Assembly (NCBI RefSeq): GCF_002237555.1
Contig: NZ_CP022540.1
Location: 4,097,001 to 4,161,000, forward strand
Direction: 5' to 3'
DNA: 64,000 bases
Origin: Antarctobacter heliothermus
Lineage (GTDB): Bacteria; Pseudomonadota; Alphaproteobacteria; Rhodobacterales; Rhodobacteraceae
Below the pieces are notes generated by a model. The model did no database searches, was not told the DNA's origin, and saw only the letters and a program-made list of their open reading frames with translations. The number at the start of each line of letters is the position of its first letter. Position 1 is the first letter of the stretch. This document shows, one piece after another, positions 35,902 to 45,677 of the stretch. Both the position numbers and the translations under genes were made by a program.

Positions 35902-36122
35902 AGGCAGCGCGCGCTGCCGCAGCACGTTGTTAACCGTGCTGCGGCAAAACCACCGGCGGTCGACCATGAAAACAGGATCAGCGCCCCACCCTCTTGGGGA
36001 CCGTTCGATCTGCGCAGGATGGGGTATCACAGGCCCCTTAGGGCCGGGATTGGCACCCCGGCGCAGATGATCCGTTTCCGGCGGCCGCCGACCTTACATC
36101 GTCCCTCTTCAGGGCAAGGCAC

Positions 36123-36157
36123 AAAAAAACCGCCCCGGTCACATCGGCCGGGGCGGC
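36123..36157 (-). terminator. Intrinsic terminator of the SPOR/protease-like gene
   Basis: CCGCCCCGG and CCGGGGCGG form a 9-bp stem. On the minus strand it is followed by a T-run (AAAAAAA at 36123-36129 on the plus strand). It lies about 40 bp past the stop of the gene at 36197. The 35902-36122 segment before it holds no gene that I can support. Confidence 0.88.
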
Positions 36158-36196
36158 GTTTGGGCTGCGCTCAGCCAATCTGTAGCCAGCCAGATC

Positions 36197-38041
36197 TTAC
36201 CAGCAGCTGACCAGCACGGTCATCTCGGCCGCCATGGCGGTCAGATCCTCAGGGGCCAGCGGGGTCAACCCGCTGCGCGCCACCGGCTGGATGCCGTTGT
36301 TGCGCAGGAAATCAAGGATACGCTCCCCCTTGGTGGCAAAGCTGACCTGCTCGGGCAGAACGCGACCGCCCGGCTGATCCTTGGGCAACAGCATCCCCAG
36401 CACCGTGCCGCCGGTGTCAAAGACAGGGCCGCCCGCGTCGCCGGGCAGCGCCGACAACGCCAGCCGCTTGATCCCGTCCTCACCGTTCAGGCCGCGCAGA
36501 TCCTCTAGCGTGCCAAAGGTCAGTGTCGGCGCGGTCAGCACCCCGCCAAAGGAAAAGCCTGCCACCGCCACTTCGGACTGCAACCGCAACTCACCGGACC
36601 GGAACTGCGCCACACGGCGCGGGGCCAACCGTTCAACCGGGCTGAGCACCGCGATGCCCAATGCCTCATCCGTGGCCAGAACCCGCGCATCATGCACACC
36701 GTTCAATGTAACACGCTCACAGCCCGCCACCAGCGACGCCGAGGTCAAGACCGTGCCGCGCGCCTCGATGAAGAACCCTGTTGCGCTGGCCTTGGCCGTG
36801 CGCACCTTGAGGCCCGACACAAGGTCGATCGCCTGCCCATCATCGCTGACCAGCGCCGGGTCCAGCACGCCGTCGATCCGGCGATAGCTATCCTGCATGA
36901 TCTTGAGCACGCGACTGCGGCGTTCCTCATCCCCTGCCGGCCAGATCAGGCCAAAGCCCTTGATCTCTCCGTTTTGCAGGCCGACCTCGAAATGGGCCAC
37001 GATGCGGTCATTCTCGCCGATGATGTTGAACCCGCGACGGTCGCGCGTGCGCTCCCCCTCGACGGGAATGATCTCCAGCGTCTGCATGATCTCGTACAGA
37101 CCGGCAAGGCTGCTTTCATCGCCCGGCTGGCTGACAAGGATCACCCGAGCGTCGATGTCCGTCTTGGGCTTGTAGATTGCAAAGGGCGACTCGTAGCGGT
37201 CCAGTTCGACCGCACCCAGCGGCAACTGCATGGCGATACCGACGCGCGCGTCCTCGACCATTTCCATATCCATGCCCTCAAGCACGGCGTTGTATTGGCG
37301 TTGCAGTTCTGCCCGTTGCCGGGTGGTCAACACGCCGGTCGGGTCAAAATTATTCGCCTCTTGCCAGCGCGACATCGAAGAACGCGTACCCGGGCCAAAG
37401 GCGCCGTCGATGCCACCATCATAGAAACCGGCCCATTTCAGCGCAATTTGCAACGCGTCGCGTTCATCGCGGGTCAGGGCGGCCTCAGACCGGCGCGCCT
37501 CTTGGACGGTCTCCTCCGGTTCGGGCTCCGGCACCACGGGCGCGGGATCAGGCGTCACCGGCAAGGCCGTTTCAGCCGTCTCACTTAGGGGTTCGGGATC
37601 GGGCGGGATCACCACGGGGTCCACAACCTCGGGTTCTGGCAATGGTGCCACGGGCACCGGAACCGGAATCACCGCTGCGCCGTCATTGCCCACGCCCACG
37701 GGCCAGAACTGCTGGCCATAGGCCTCTCGCGCCTCGATATAGCTGTCGACCGGGATGCGCCGCGCCTGCAATAGCTCGGTCAGCCTGCCTTGCGCCTGTG
37801 GCCGCGTGTAGGGGCCCAGCGCCACACCGTACCAGCCACCGCCCAACGAAAAGCCGTTCACGTCGTCCAGCCGATCCGCGTACTCACGCACGCTGATCTG
37901 TGCACTGGCCAGCGATGTGCGCGCCTCGACCTGGATATAGACGATGCCGCCCGCCGCCTGCGGGGTGGGATCATCCTGCGCCATAGCCCCCACCGCGGTC
38001 AGAACCAGCGCGAAGAGAACCGAAAAAAGTCTTTGTATCAT
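36197..38041 (-). CDS. Secreted SPOR / peptidoglycan-binding protein with a degenerate trypsin-like domain
   Basis: A 614-residue exported protein. The signal peptide is MIQRLFSVLFALVLTAVGAMA. Residues about 31-115 form a SPOR-like domain, 120-185 a proline/glutamate-rich linker, and 190-250 a PG_binding_1 domain (DALQIALKWAGFYDGGIDGAFGPGTR). The C-terminal 200 residues resemble a trypsin-2 domain, but each catalytic position is changed: GTVLTSASLVAGC where TxAHVV is expected, DEALGIAVL where the Asp normally precedes IAVL, and LPGDAGGPVFD in place of GxSGGP. It is therefore probably a peptidoglycan-bound pseudoprotease, perhaps a binding or scaffold protein in the periplasm. It is monocistronic with a good terminator. 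Confidence 0.8.
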   Translation of the reverse strand: MIQRLFSVLFALVLTAVGAMAQDDPTPQAAGGIVYIQVEARTSLASAQISVREYADRLDDVNGFSLGGGWYGVALGPYTRPQAQGRLTELLQARRIPVDSYIEAREAYGQQFWPVGVGNDGAAVIPVPVPVAPLPEPEVVDPVVIPPDPEPLSETAETALPVTPDPAPVVPEPEPEETVQEARRSEAALTRDERDALQIALKWAGFYDGGIDGAFGPGTRSSMSRWQEANNFDPTGVLTTRQRAELQRQYNAVLEGMDMEMVEDARVGIAMQLPLGAVELDRYESPFAIYKPKTDIDARVILVSQPGDESSLAGLYEIMQTLEIIPVEGERTRDRRGFNIIGENDRIVAHFEVGLQNGEIKGFGLIWPAGDEERRSRVLKIMQDSYRRIDGVLDPALVSDDGQAIDLVSGLKVRTAKASATGFFIEARGTVLTSASLVAGCERVTLNGVHDARVLATDEALGIAVLSPVERLAPRRVAQFRSGELRLQSEVAVAGFSFGGVLTAPTLTFGTLEDLRGLNGEDGIKRLALSALPGDAGGPVFDTGGTVLGMLLPKDQPGGRVLPEQVSFATKGERILDFLRNNGIQPVARSGLTPLAPEDLTAMAAEMTVLVSCW

Positions 38042-38213
38042 GGGTGTTATGGACCCCTTGGGTTTGCAATCTCAACCTTATCCACCGACCGAGTCTTATC
38101 AGAAGACCCGGCACATGCACGCAAAAAGGGCGTGAGGCGCGGCCCTCGTATCAGATTGACCCTGTCGGCGCACCGGCTTAATCAGACGCCAGCCGAAAAA
38201 AGGGAGCGCTGAC

Positions 38214-39140
38214 ATGGCCGAGAGCCTGCAGAAGCCACGCAGTTTTCAGGAAATCATCCTGCGCCTTCAGACATACTGGGCGGGCAAGGGTTGCGCGATT
38301 CTGCAACCCTACGACATGGAGGTCGGCGCGGGCACCTTTCACCCGGCGACCACTTTGCGGTCTTTGGGGTCGAAACCCTGGGCCGCCGCCTACGTCCAGC
38401 CGTCGCGACGTCCCACCGATGGCCGTTATGGCGAGAACCCCAACCGGCTGCAGCATTACTATCAGTATCAAGTGCTGATCAAACCTTCGCCGCCCGATCT
38501 GCAAGACCTTTATCTGGGCTCACTCCGAGCCATCGGTATCGATATGGCCCTGCACGATGTGCGCTTTGTCGAAGACGACTGGGAAAGCCCGACACTGGGC
38601 GCCTGGGGTCTGGGTTGGGAGGTCTGGTGCGACGGTATGGAAGTGTCGCAGTTCACCTATTTCCAGCAGGTTGGTGGCCATGATTGCGCCCCCGTGTCGG
38701 GGGAACTGACCTATGGTCTGGAGCGCCTAGCGATGTATGTGCTGGGCGTCGACCACGTCATGGACATGCCCTTTAACGATCCGCAAACGCCCATCGCCCT
38801 GACCTACGGCGACATCTTTCGCCAGACGGAAGAGGAATATTCGCGCTGGAACTTTGACGTGGCCGACACAGAGGTGCTGCTGCGCCACTTTGAAGAGGCA
38901 GAGGCTGAATGCGCCCGCATTCTGGCCGCGCCGCATGATGACCCCAAAACCGGCAAGCGCATTATCATGGCGCACCCCGCCTATGACCAGTGCATCAAGG
39001 CCAGCCATGTCTTCAATCTGCTGGATGCACGCGGCGTGATCTCTGTCACCGAGCGTCAGGCCTATATCGGGCGCGTGCGGGCCTTGGCCAAAATGTGCGC
39101 CGACGCCTTTGTGACAACCAGCGCCGGAGGTGCCGCGTGA
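38214..39140 (+). CDS. glyQ: Glycine--tRNA ligase alpha subunit
   Basis: A 308-residue catalytic subunit of the bacterial alpha2beta2 glycyl-tRNA synthetase. It opens with [20 protein letters not shown] and carries the class II motifs: [56 protein letters not shown], and motif 3-type [13 protein letters not shown] after [17 protein letters not shown]. Length is normal for the family. Its stop overlaps the next gene's GTG start (GTGA), and glyS follows, so the three form one operon. Confidence 0.97.
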   Translation: MAESLQKPRSFQEIILRLQTYWAGKGCAILQPYDMEVGAGTFHPATTLRSLGSKPWAAAYVQPSRRPTDGRYGENPNRLQHYYQYQVLIKPSPPDLQDLYLGSLRAIGIDMALHDVRFVEDDWESPTLGAWGLGWEVWCDGMEVSQFTYFQQVGGHDCAPVSGELTYGLERLAMYVLGVDHVMDMPFNDPQTPIALTYGDIFRQTEEEYSRWNFDVADTEVLLRHFEEAEAECARILAAPHDDPKTGKRIIMAHPAYDQCIKASHVFNLLDARGVISVTERQAYIGRVRALAKMCADAFVTTSAGGAA

Positions 39141-39673
39141 CCGCAGGCAAGCTCATGGTGGTGGCCATCGTGCTCTGCGGCCTGATCGCGGGTGTGTCGA
39201 TGTATTACCTTCAGGTCTATCACTTCTACAAAGAGGTGCCCGCCACCGGACCGGAAGACGTGCTGCTGACGACGCTGGCTGGCGACCTGACCGCCCTGCC
39301 CCACAGCGATTTTCGCGCCATCGACGCCGACAGCTCACCGATCCGCTACCGCGCCTGTTTCACCACAGACGTGACGCCGGCTCAGGCCGCCGCGACCTTT
39401 GAACCCTATGAGGGCGCAGAGCCGCGGGTGGCCCCCGGATGGTTCGACTGCTTCGACGCCGAGAGCATCGGCACCACCATCACGGCGGGCAAGGCCAGTG
39501 TCTTTGTCGGCCACCGCAATATCGAATACGGAATAGACCGCGTCGTGGCGATCACCGAAGACGGGCATGGCTATGTCTGGCACGAAATCAACGACTGCGG
39601 CGACAAGGCCTATGACGGGACGCCCTTGGGCGATGACTGCCCGGACCGCGCCAGTTTCGAGAAGGATCAATAA
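39137..39673 (+). CDS. DUF6446 family membrane-anchored protein
   Basis: A 178-residue protein with a GTG start overlapping the glyQ stop and a GGAGG site. One N-terminal membrane helix ([19 protein letters not shown]) anchors a periplasmic domain with four cysteines ([35 protein letters not shown]). This small protein is found between glyQ and glyS in Rhodobacterales. Its function is unknown; it shows no resemblance to tRNA-related domains. glyS starts at the base after its stop. Confidence 0.8.
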   Translation: MTAGKLMVVAIVLCGLIAGVSMYYLQVYHFYKEVPATGPEDVLLTTLAGDLTALPHSDFRAIDADSSPIRYRACFTTDVTPAQAAATFEPYEGAEPRVAPGWFDCFDAESIGTTITAGKASVFVGHRNIEYGIDRVVAITEDGHGYVWHEINDCGDKAYDGTPLGDDCPDRASFEKDQ

Positions 39674-41776
39674 ATGCCCGATCTGCTGATCGAACTCTTC
39701 TCCGAAGAGATCCCCGCCCGGATGCAGCCCAAGGCCGCAGAAGACCTGAAAAAATTGATGACCGACGGGCTTGTCGAGGCGGGTCTGACCTATGAGGGCG
39801 CACAGGCCTTTTCTACCCCGCGCCGCCTTGCGCTGACCGTACACGGCCTCACAGGCCAAAGCCCGACACTGCGCGAGGAACGCCGCGGCCCCAAGGTGGG
39901 CGCGCCTGACAAGGCGCTTGAGGGCTTCATGCGTGGGGCGGGCGTGACCCGCGATCAGCTTGAAGAACGGACTGAGAAAAAGGGTAGCTTTTACTACGCC
40001 ACCGTCACCACGCCGGGCCGCCCGGCCGCACAGATCGTGGCGGATGTGCTGGAACAGACGGTGCGCGGTTTTCCGTGGCCCAAATCGATGCGCTGGGGAA
40101 CCGGGTCGCTGCGCTGGGTGCGCCCGCTGCACCGTATCATGTGCCTGCTGACCGATGAGGCGGGCGATCACCCGGTCGCGCTGAACATTGACGGCATCCC
40201 GGTGGGCCAGACCACCGAAGGCCACCGCTTTATGGCGGATGGCACCTTTGACGTCACCAGCTTCGAGGATTACGAGACGCGCCTGAAACGCGCCCATGTG
40301 ATCCTGTCGGCGCAGGACCGCGCCGATACGATCTGGCATGATGCCACCAACATGGCTTTTGCTCAGGGGATGGAGGTGGTCGAAGATCCCGGCCTGCTGC
40401 GCGAGGTCGCCGGGCTGGTCGAATGGCCTGTGGTTCTGATGGGCGACATCGGGGCCGCCTTCCTCGACCTGCCGCCAGAGGTGCTGCAAACCTCGATGAA
40501 AGAGCATCAAAAGTTCTTTTCGGTGAAAAATCCCTCAACGGGCCGGATCGAGAAATTCATCACCGTCGCCAATATCGAGACGGCGGACAATGGCACCACG
40601 ATCCTTGCAGGCAATCAAAAGGTGCTGGCCGCCCGCCTGTCGGATGCCAAGTTCTTTTGGGAAAACGACCTGCGCGTGGCCAAAGGCGCAGGCCTCAGCG
40701 CCTGGACCGAACGGCTGGGCAATGTCACCTTCCACAACAAGCTGGGCAGCCAGCGTGACCGCATCGCCCGCATCACCGGACTTGCACGCGAAATCGCGCC
40801 GATGGTGGGCGCGGACGCCGGATTGGCCGCTCAGGCGGCAGATGTGGCCAAGGCGGACCTCAACTCGGAAATGGTTTATGAATTTCCCGAACTGCAGGGC
40901 CTGATGGGCCGCTACTATGCACAGGCAGCGGGTCTTGACGCCTCTGTTGCCGCCGCCTGCGAAGACCACTATGCGCCGCTTGGCCCCTCCGACGATGTGC
41001 CGGACGCCCCGGTGTCTGTCGCGGTGGCATTGGCGGACAAGCTGGACACGCTGACTGGCTTCTGGGCCATCGACGAAAAGCCCACCGGCTCCAAAGACCC
41101 CTTTGCCCTGCGCCGCGCCGCTCTTGGTGTGATCCGCTTGGTGCTGGAAAACGGCCTGCGGATCGACCTCGCGACGGTCATTCGCAAAGCGGACTTTCTT
41201 GTCGCCGAAAACGAGGACGGAGTTATTGGACCCTCACCAGATGTCTACATTCCCGATCTGATCTCCTTCATCCATGATCGGCTCAAGGTGCACCTGCGCG
41301 CCGAGGGCATTCGCCACGATGTCATTGATGCCTGCCTTGCCATGGACGGCCGGCACGATCTTGCACTGGTGGTCAAACGCGCTCAAGCTCTGTCAGGCTT
41401 CCTCGCCACTGAGGATGGTGGCAACCTGCTGAGCGGCTTCAAACGCGCCAACAACATCCTCACCCAGGCCGAGGACAAGGATGGCGTTGAATACAGCTTT
41501 GGCGCGGATGTGAAATTCGCCGAAGTCGAAGAGGAACGCGCACTGTTCACCGCCCTGCAGGCGGCAGAAACCCGCATCGCACCGGCGATGGCAGCAGAAG
41601 AGTTTGAGACCGCGATGGCTGCGATGGCCGACCTGCGCGCGCCAATCGACGCTTTTTTTGAGGCGGTGCAAGTGAATGCCGACAACCAGATCGTGCGCCG
41701 CAACCGCCTGAACATGCTGGGCAGCATCCGCAAGACCTGCCTGCAAGTCGCCGACCTGACCAAGATCGAAGGGTAA
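39674..41776 (+). CDS. glyS: Glycine--tRNA ligase beta subunit
   Basis: A 700-residue beta subunit that binds tRNA-Gly and is required for activity with GlyQ. The N-terminus MPDLLIELFSEEIPARMQPKA is the family signature. Further blocks are GLVEWPVVLMGDIGAAF, TSMKEHQKFFSVKN, LSDAKFFWENDLRVAKG and ADKLDTLTGFWAIDEKPTGSKDPFALRRAALG (HD-like region), with a C-terminal DALR-type helical domain. The start codon follows the DUF6446 stop without gap. The length is normal and no lesion is seen. Confidence 0.97.
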   Translation: MPDLLIELFSEEIPARMQPKAAEDLKKLMTDGLVEAGLTYEGAQAFSTPRRLALTVHGLTGQSPTLREERRGPKVGAPDKALEGFMRGAGVTRDQLEERTEKKGSFYYATVTTPGRPAAQIVADVLEQTVRGFPWPKSMRWGTGSLRWVRPLHRIMCLLTDEAGDHPVALNIDGIPVGQTTEGHRFMADGTFDVTSFEDYETRLKRAHVILSAQDRADTIWHDATNMAFAQGMEVVEDPGLLREVAGLVEWPVVLMGDIGAAFLDLPPEVLQTSMKEHQKFFSVKNPSTGRIEKFITVANIETADNGTTILAGNQKVLAARLSDAKFFWENDLRVAKGAGLSAWTERLGNVTFHNKLGSQRDRIARITGLAREIAPMVGADAGLAAQAADVAKADLNSEMVYEFPELQGLMGRYYAQAAGLDASVAAACEDHYAPLGPSDDVPDAPVSVAVALADKLDTLTGFWAIDEKPTGSKDPFALRRAALGVIRLVLENGLRIDLATVIRKADFLVAENEDGVIGPSPDVYIPDLISFIHDRLKVHLRAEGIRHDVIDACLAMDGRHDLALVVKRAQALSGFLATEDGGNLLSGFKRANNILTQAEDKDGVEYSFGADVKFAEVEEERALFTALQAAETRIAPAMAAEEFETAMAAMADLRAPIDAFFEAVQVNADNQIVRRNRLNMLGSIRKTCLQVADLTKIEG

Positions 41777-42138
41777 CGCCCCGAACCAGCGCCCTAGGGC
41801 GCTGGCTTCACCACCTCGCCAAGGCAACGGAATAGACACGGGCTCCCGATCAACCGGCTGCCCGCCCTTCGGCTTCTTCTTGGACCAAATACTCATCCTC
41901 TCTGCCCTGGCAGGACACGCCGCCGCCCGACCCGATAGCGCAGCGTGCCACAGGCCGCGCGGCGGCGCAGGGTGGGCGGGTGGGAGCGCCGCCGCGCCCG
42001 CGCCCAAAGGCGCACGTCTGAACCGGCGCAAACCGCCCGCCATGTTGCAGCGCCGCAAGACCTCTGCCCCGCGCCCCTTTCCCGCCTTGCCAAGCCGCCC
42101 GCAGCGCCTATGCTGCACCTCACTCCGGAGGTGCTGCA
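41777..42138. other. Intergenic stretch with dispersed repeat copy 4
   Basis: The 362-bp region between glyS and ppdK has no supported gene. At 41874-41894 it carries TTC followed by TTCTTGGACCAAATACTC, the fourth copy of the repeat seen at 25047, 25085 and 27316. The rest is GC-rich with several GC stem-loop possibilities but no clear T-run. Confidence 0.6.
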
Positions 42139-44703
42139 GTGCAGAAACCCGATCACCAGAACCCGAACATCACGGTCATCACCGCCGATGCGCCGATGTC
42201 CACGCCGACCCATGGCGGACGCGCGAAATGCCTTCAGCGTCTCGTACGGCTGGATCTGCCGGTTCCACGCACCGTGGCGCTGTCATTCGATGCCGTCCAC
42301 CGCATCGCCGCCGGACGGTTTCCCGACATGCCCGCCCTGGTCGATGCCTTTGAACCAGAGACTCTGCTCTGCGTGCGCCCCTCCTCCGAAGACCCCGATT
42401 GGGGCGGACCCGGTGCGATCCTCAACATCGGCATGAACGACGCCCGCTATGTCGATCTGGCCGACCGCATTGGTCAGGACGCCGCCGCCGGGCTCTACCT
42501 GCGGTTTGTGCAGGCCTATGCCATCCATGTCGCACGTCTGGACCCCGACCTGTTCGATGAGATCGAGGACACCGGCGCCGCCGGGCTTAGCGCCGCCTTG
42601 CGCGCATATGAGGAAGAGGCCGAGGAAACCTTTCCCCAAGACCCCGCGCGCCAGCTGCGTGAGGTTCTGCGTAGCATGGCCCGCGCATGGGAGGGCACCT
42701 CTGCCCGCCTGTTGCGACAGGCCAAGGGCGCGCCGGTCGACGCGGGTCTTGGGCTGGTGGTGCAGGAAATGGCACTGGGGCTGGGACAGGGGCGCGGCGA
42801 AACTGGATCTGGCGTGCTGCAACTGGTCAATTCGGACACCGGCCAGCGCCTGATCACCGGACGCTACCTCAGCCAAAGTCAGGGACGCGAGGCCCTGCAG
42901 GGCGGCAGCGAAAGCCTGTACCTGACCCGCGACCCGCGCGGCCCCTCGCTAGAGGAACTGGCCCCGCAGGCCTTTGCCGCACTCACCAGCCATGCCGATC
43001 TCATGCGCCGACGGTTGCGCGCCGAAATGCAGATCGAATTCACCCTTCAGAACGGCCAGTTACACATCCTCGACGGTGTGCGGGTCAACGCCTCGTCCCG
43101 CGCGGCGCTTGCGATTGCAGTGCGCCTAGCCGAAGAGGGAATCATTAGCCAGGAAGACGCAGTCCTGCGGATCGAACCCCGCGCCGTCAGCGAGCTGTTG
43201 CACCGCCAGGTTGCCCCCGAAGCGCGCCGTGAGGTCATCGGGCGCGGTGTTGCGGCATCTCCGGGCGCAGCCACCGGGCGGCTGGTTTTTTCCTCGTCCG
43301 AGGCGCAGGCCAGCGCGGCGCGCAACGAACCCTGTATCCTTGTCCGCCGCGAAACCTCGCCCGAGGACGTGCGGGGCATGCATGCGGCGGTAGGTGTGCT
43401 GACCGAACGGGGCGGCATGACCAGCCACGCCGCCGTTATCGGACGTGGCCTTGGCCTGCCCTGCGTCGTCGGCGCCGCGCGGCTGCATTTCAACCCGCAG
43501 CGCAAGACGTTTCAGGGCGAAGACGGCCAAACATACCGCGAAGGCGATGTGATCACACTGGACGGCACCTCTGGTCAGGTGCTGCGCGGCAGTCCCGAAA
43601 TGGTGGAGGCGGCGCTGGATGAGGCGTTCAACACGCTGATGGGCTGGGCGGATGCGGCGCGCGACATCGGGGTGCGGGCCAATGCCGACACCCCCGCCGA
43701 TGCCGCCACCGCGCGCAACTTTGCCGCCGAGGGCATTGGTCTTTGCCGGACCGAACACATGTTCTTTGAAACCGACCGCATCACCCCGATGCGTGAGATG
43801 ATCTTTGCCGACACGGTCGAGGACCGACAGGCCGCGCTTGCGCTATTGCTACCCATGCAACGCAATGACTTTACAGAGCTTTTTCGCATCATGGAGGGGC
43901 TTCCTGTCTGTATCCGGCTGTTCGATCCGCCCCTGCACGAATTCCTGCCCACCGACCGCGCCGGTCTGCGCGATCTGGCAGAGGCGCTGAACCTTCCGGT
44001 CTCGGACGTGACCCGCCGGGTCGAGGCGATGGGCGAATACAACCCCATGCTGGGCCTGCGCGGCGTGCGTCTGGGGATCACCGTGCCGGAAATCTACGAC
44101 ATGCAGACACGCGCCATCTTCGAGGCCACGCTGGACGCCAGCCGCGAGGGCGCGCCAGTGGTGCCAGAGATCATGTTGCCGCTGGTGTCCGCCAAACGCG
44201 AGGTCGAACTGGTCCGCACAAGGATTGAGGCGGTCGCCGCCGCGGTGCGCACCGAACGTGGACGTGACTTTACCTATCGCATGGGCGTGATGGTCGAGAC
44301 ACCCCGCGCCTGCCTGCGCGCCGATGAAATTGCGCCCTATTCACATTTTCTGTCCTTCGGCACCAACGATCTGACCCAGATGACCTACGGCCTGTCGCGT
44401 GACGACGCCGGGCGGTTCATGTCGGATTATGTGCAGCAGGGTGTGTTCAGCGAAGACCCGTTTCATGTGCTCGATGTCGACGGCGTGGGCGAGTTGCTCG
44501 CCACGGGCGTGCAACGCGGGCGGTCTACAAACAAGACTGTCACCCTGTCGATCTGCGGCGAGCACGGCGGCAACCCCGAATCGATTGCATTTTGCAGAGC
44601 CGCAGGAATGGATTACGTCAGCTGTTCGCCGTTTCGTGTGCCGGTCGCCCGGCTTGCCGCCGCACACCTTGCGCTGCGTGACCGGGGCCTGACCTCAGGC
44701 TGA
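42139..44703 (+). CDS. ppdK: Pyruvate, phosphate dikinase
   Basis: An 854-residue enzyme that interconverts pyruvate, ATP and phosphate with PEP, AMP and pyrophosphate. The GTG start at 42139 has GGAGG eight bases upstream. The ATP-grasp domain begins with THGGRAKCLQRLVRLDLPVP, a weakened form of the usual GGKGANLAEM loop. The phosphohistidine lies in ERGGMTSHAAVIGRGLG (His430), and the PEP/pyruvate domain has GLCRTEHMFF, MGEYNPMLGLRGVRLG and the catalytic Cys806 in SICGEHGG. Both residues are offset by 25 from the clostridial enzyme, so only the N-terminus is short. PEP synthase is less likely given these motifs. Confidence 0.92.
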   Translation: MQKPDHQNPNITVITADAPMSTPTHGGRAKCLQRLVRLDLPVPRTVALSFDAVHRIAAGRFPDMPALVDAFEPETLLCVRPSSEDPDWGGPGAILNIGMNDARYVDLADRIGQDAAAGLYLRFVQAYAIHVARLDPDLFDEIEDTGAAGLSAALRAYEEEAEETFPQDPARQLREVLRSMARAWEGTSARLLRQAKGAPVDAGLGLVVQEMALGLGQGRGETGSGVLQLVNSDTGQRLITGRYLSQSQGREALQGGSESLYLTRDPRGPSLEELAPQAFAALTSHADLMRRRLRAEMQIEFTLQNGQLHILDGVRVNASSRAALAIAVRLAEEGIISQEDAVLRIEPRAVSELLHRQVAPEARREVIGRGVAASPGAATGRLVFSSSEAQASAARNEPCILVRRETSPEDVRGMHAAVGVLTERGGMTSHAAVIGRGLGLPCVVGAARLHFNPQRKTFQGEDGQTYREGDVITLDGTSGQVLRGSPEMVEAALDEAFNTLMGWADAARDIGVRANADTPADAATARNFAAEGIGLCRTEHMFFETDRITPMREMIFADTVEDRQAALALLLPMQRNDFTELFRIMEGLPVCIRLFDPPLHEFLPTDRAGLRDLAEALNLPVSDVTRRVEAMGEYNPMLGLRGVRLGITVPEIYDMQTRAIFEATLDASREGAPVVPEIMLPLVSAKREVELVRTRIEAVAAAVRTERGRDFTYRMGVMVETPRACLRADEIAPYSHFLSFGTNDLTQMTYGLSRDDAGRFMSDYVQQGVFSEDPFHVLDVDGVGELLATGVQRGRSTNKTVTLSICGEHGGNPESIAFCRAAGMDYVSCSPFRVPVARLAAAHLALRDRGLTSG

Positions 44704-44884
44704 AAACTCTAGGAAACCAAGGGCCGTCAGGCCGTTGGCCGTCCACCTTGACGGACCGCCAACCCGCCGGCGGCAGCCGCGACATGCCGTAATCTTTACC
44801 GACTGATCATTTTTCTGTATGAATTTCTCCGTTGTGCGGCGTGAGGCACCGCTCAACGCATGGTCGATTGGGGGAATTTTCGAC

Positions 44885-45571
44885 ATGAACGCGTTTATCA
44901 CTGCCCTTCGCCGGGGCCTGTTTCTTGCGGCCTTCGCTCTGGCTGCTGCTCGTTTGACCACAGTGTCCAGCCCGGCTTTTGCCGACCCGGCCCGCAGCGC
45001 ACAGACGCTGATGACGCTAGAAAGCCGCGCGCTGGCCCGTGTGGGCACCAACCATCTCAAGGGGCTTGTGACGCCTGTCGCACCCGTTCCCGCCGCTGCC
45101 GGCGCGGTCACAGGCAAGAGCACCAAATATGACGAAGCCTGGATTGCCAAACAGCCCAAGGCCAAGGGCGGCGCACAATGGCGCTGTCTGGCAGAGGCGC
45201 TGTATTTCGAGGCCCGCGGCGAAACCGTCGAAGGCTTGTTTGCCGTCTCCGAGGTGATCATCAACCGGGTCGCGTCCAAGCGGTTCCCCAGTTCGATCTG
45301 CGGTGTCGTCAACCAAGGCACCGGCCGCAAGTTCGCCTGCCAGTTTACCTACACATGCGATGGCCGCCCCGAACACATAGACGATCCGCGTTCTTGGGAC
45401 CGGGTCGGCAAGGTGGCCCGCGCGGCGCTGGACGGCAAGAGCAAGGGGTTCACCAAAGGGGCCACGCACTACCATGCCACATGGGTGTCGCCCGATTGGT
45501 CGCGGAAATACACCAAGACCTACGCCCACGGCGTTCACATCTTTTACCGCCACACCTGGCGCGGCCAGTAA
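44885..45571 (+). CDS. SleB-type cell wall hydrolase
   Basis: A 228-residue exported protein. The start at 44885 (MNAFITALRRGLFLAAFAL) gives a signal peptide cleaved after AFA; the frame start at 44819 adds a non-signal leader. The C-terminal Hydrolase_2 (SleB) domain is recognised by QWRCLAEALYFEARGETVEGL (catalytic Glu region), VIINRVASKRFPSSICGVV, CQFTYTCDGRPE and GATHYHATWVSPDWSRKY. Such enzymes are lytic-transglycosylase-like and act on peptidoglycan. It is transcribed alone between ppdK and a bidirectional hairpin. Confidence 0.9.
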   Translation: MNAFITALRRGLFLAAFALAAARLTTVSSPAFADPARSAQTLMTLESRALARVGTNHLKGLVTPVAPVPAAAGAVTGKSTKYDEAWIAKQPKAKGGAQWRCLAEALYFEARGETVEGLFAVSEVIINRVASKRFPSSICGVVNQGTGRKFACQFTYTCDGRPEHIDDPRSWDRVGKVARAALDGKSKGFTKGATHYHATWVSPDWSRKYTKTYAHGVHIFYRHTWRGQ

Positions 45572-45598
45572 ACGGTCGGCAATCCGTCGCCAGAGGGC

Positions 45599-45641
45599 GA
45601 AAAAGGGGCGTACGCGGCTGGCCGTTGTGCGCCCTTTTTCG
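45599..45641. terminator. Terminator after the SleB-type gene
   Basis: GAAAAAGGGGCG and GCGCCCTTTTTC form a stem with one bulge around a long loop, ending in a T-run 70 bases after the stop. Confidence 0.75.
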
Positions 45642-45677
45642 TAGGTTGCGCCGCGACGCATTCCAAGAGGGGCCGCT

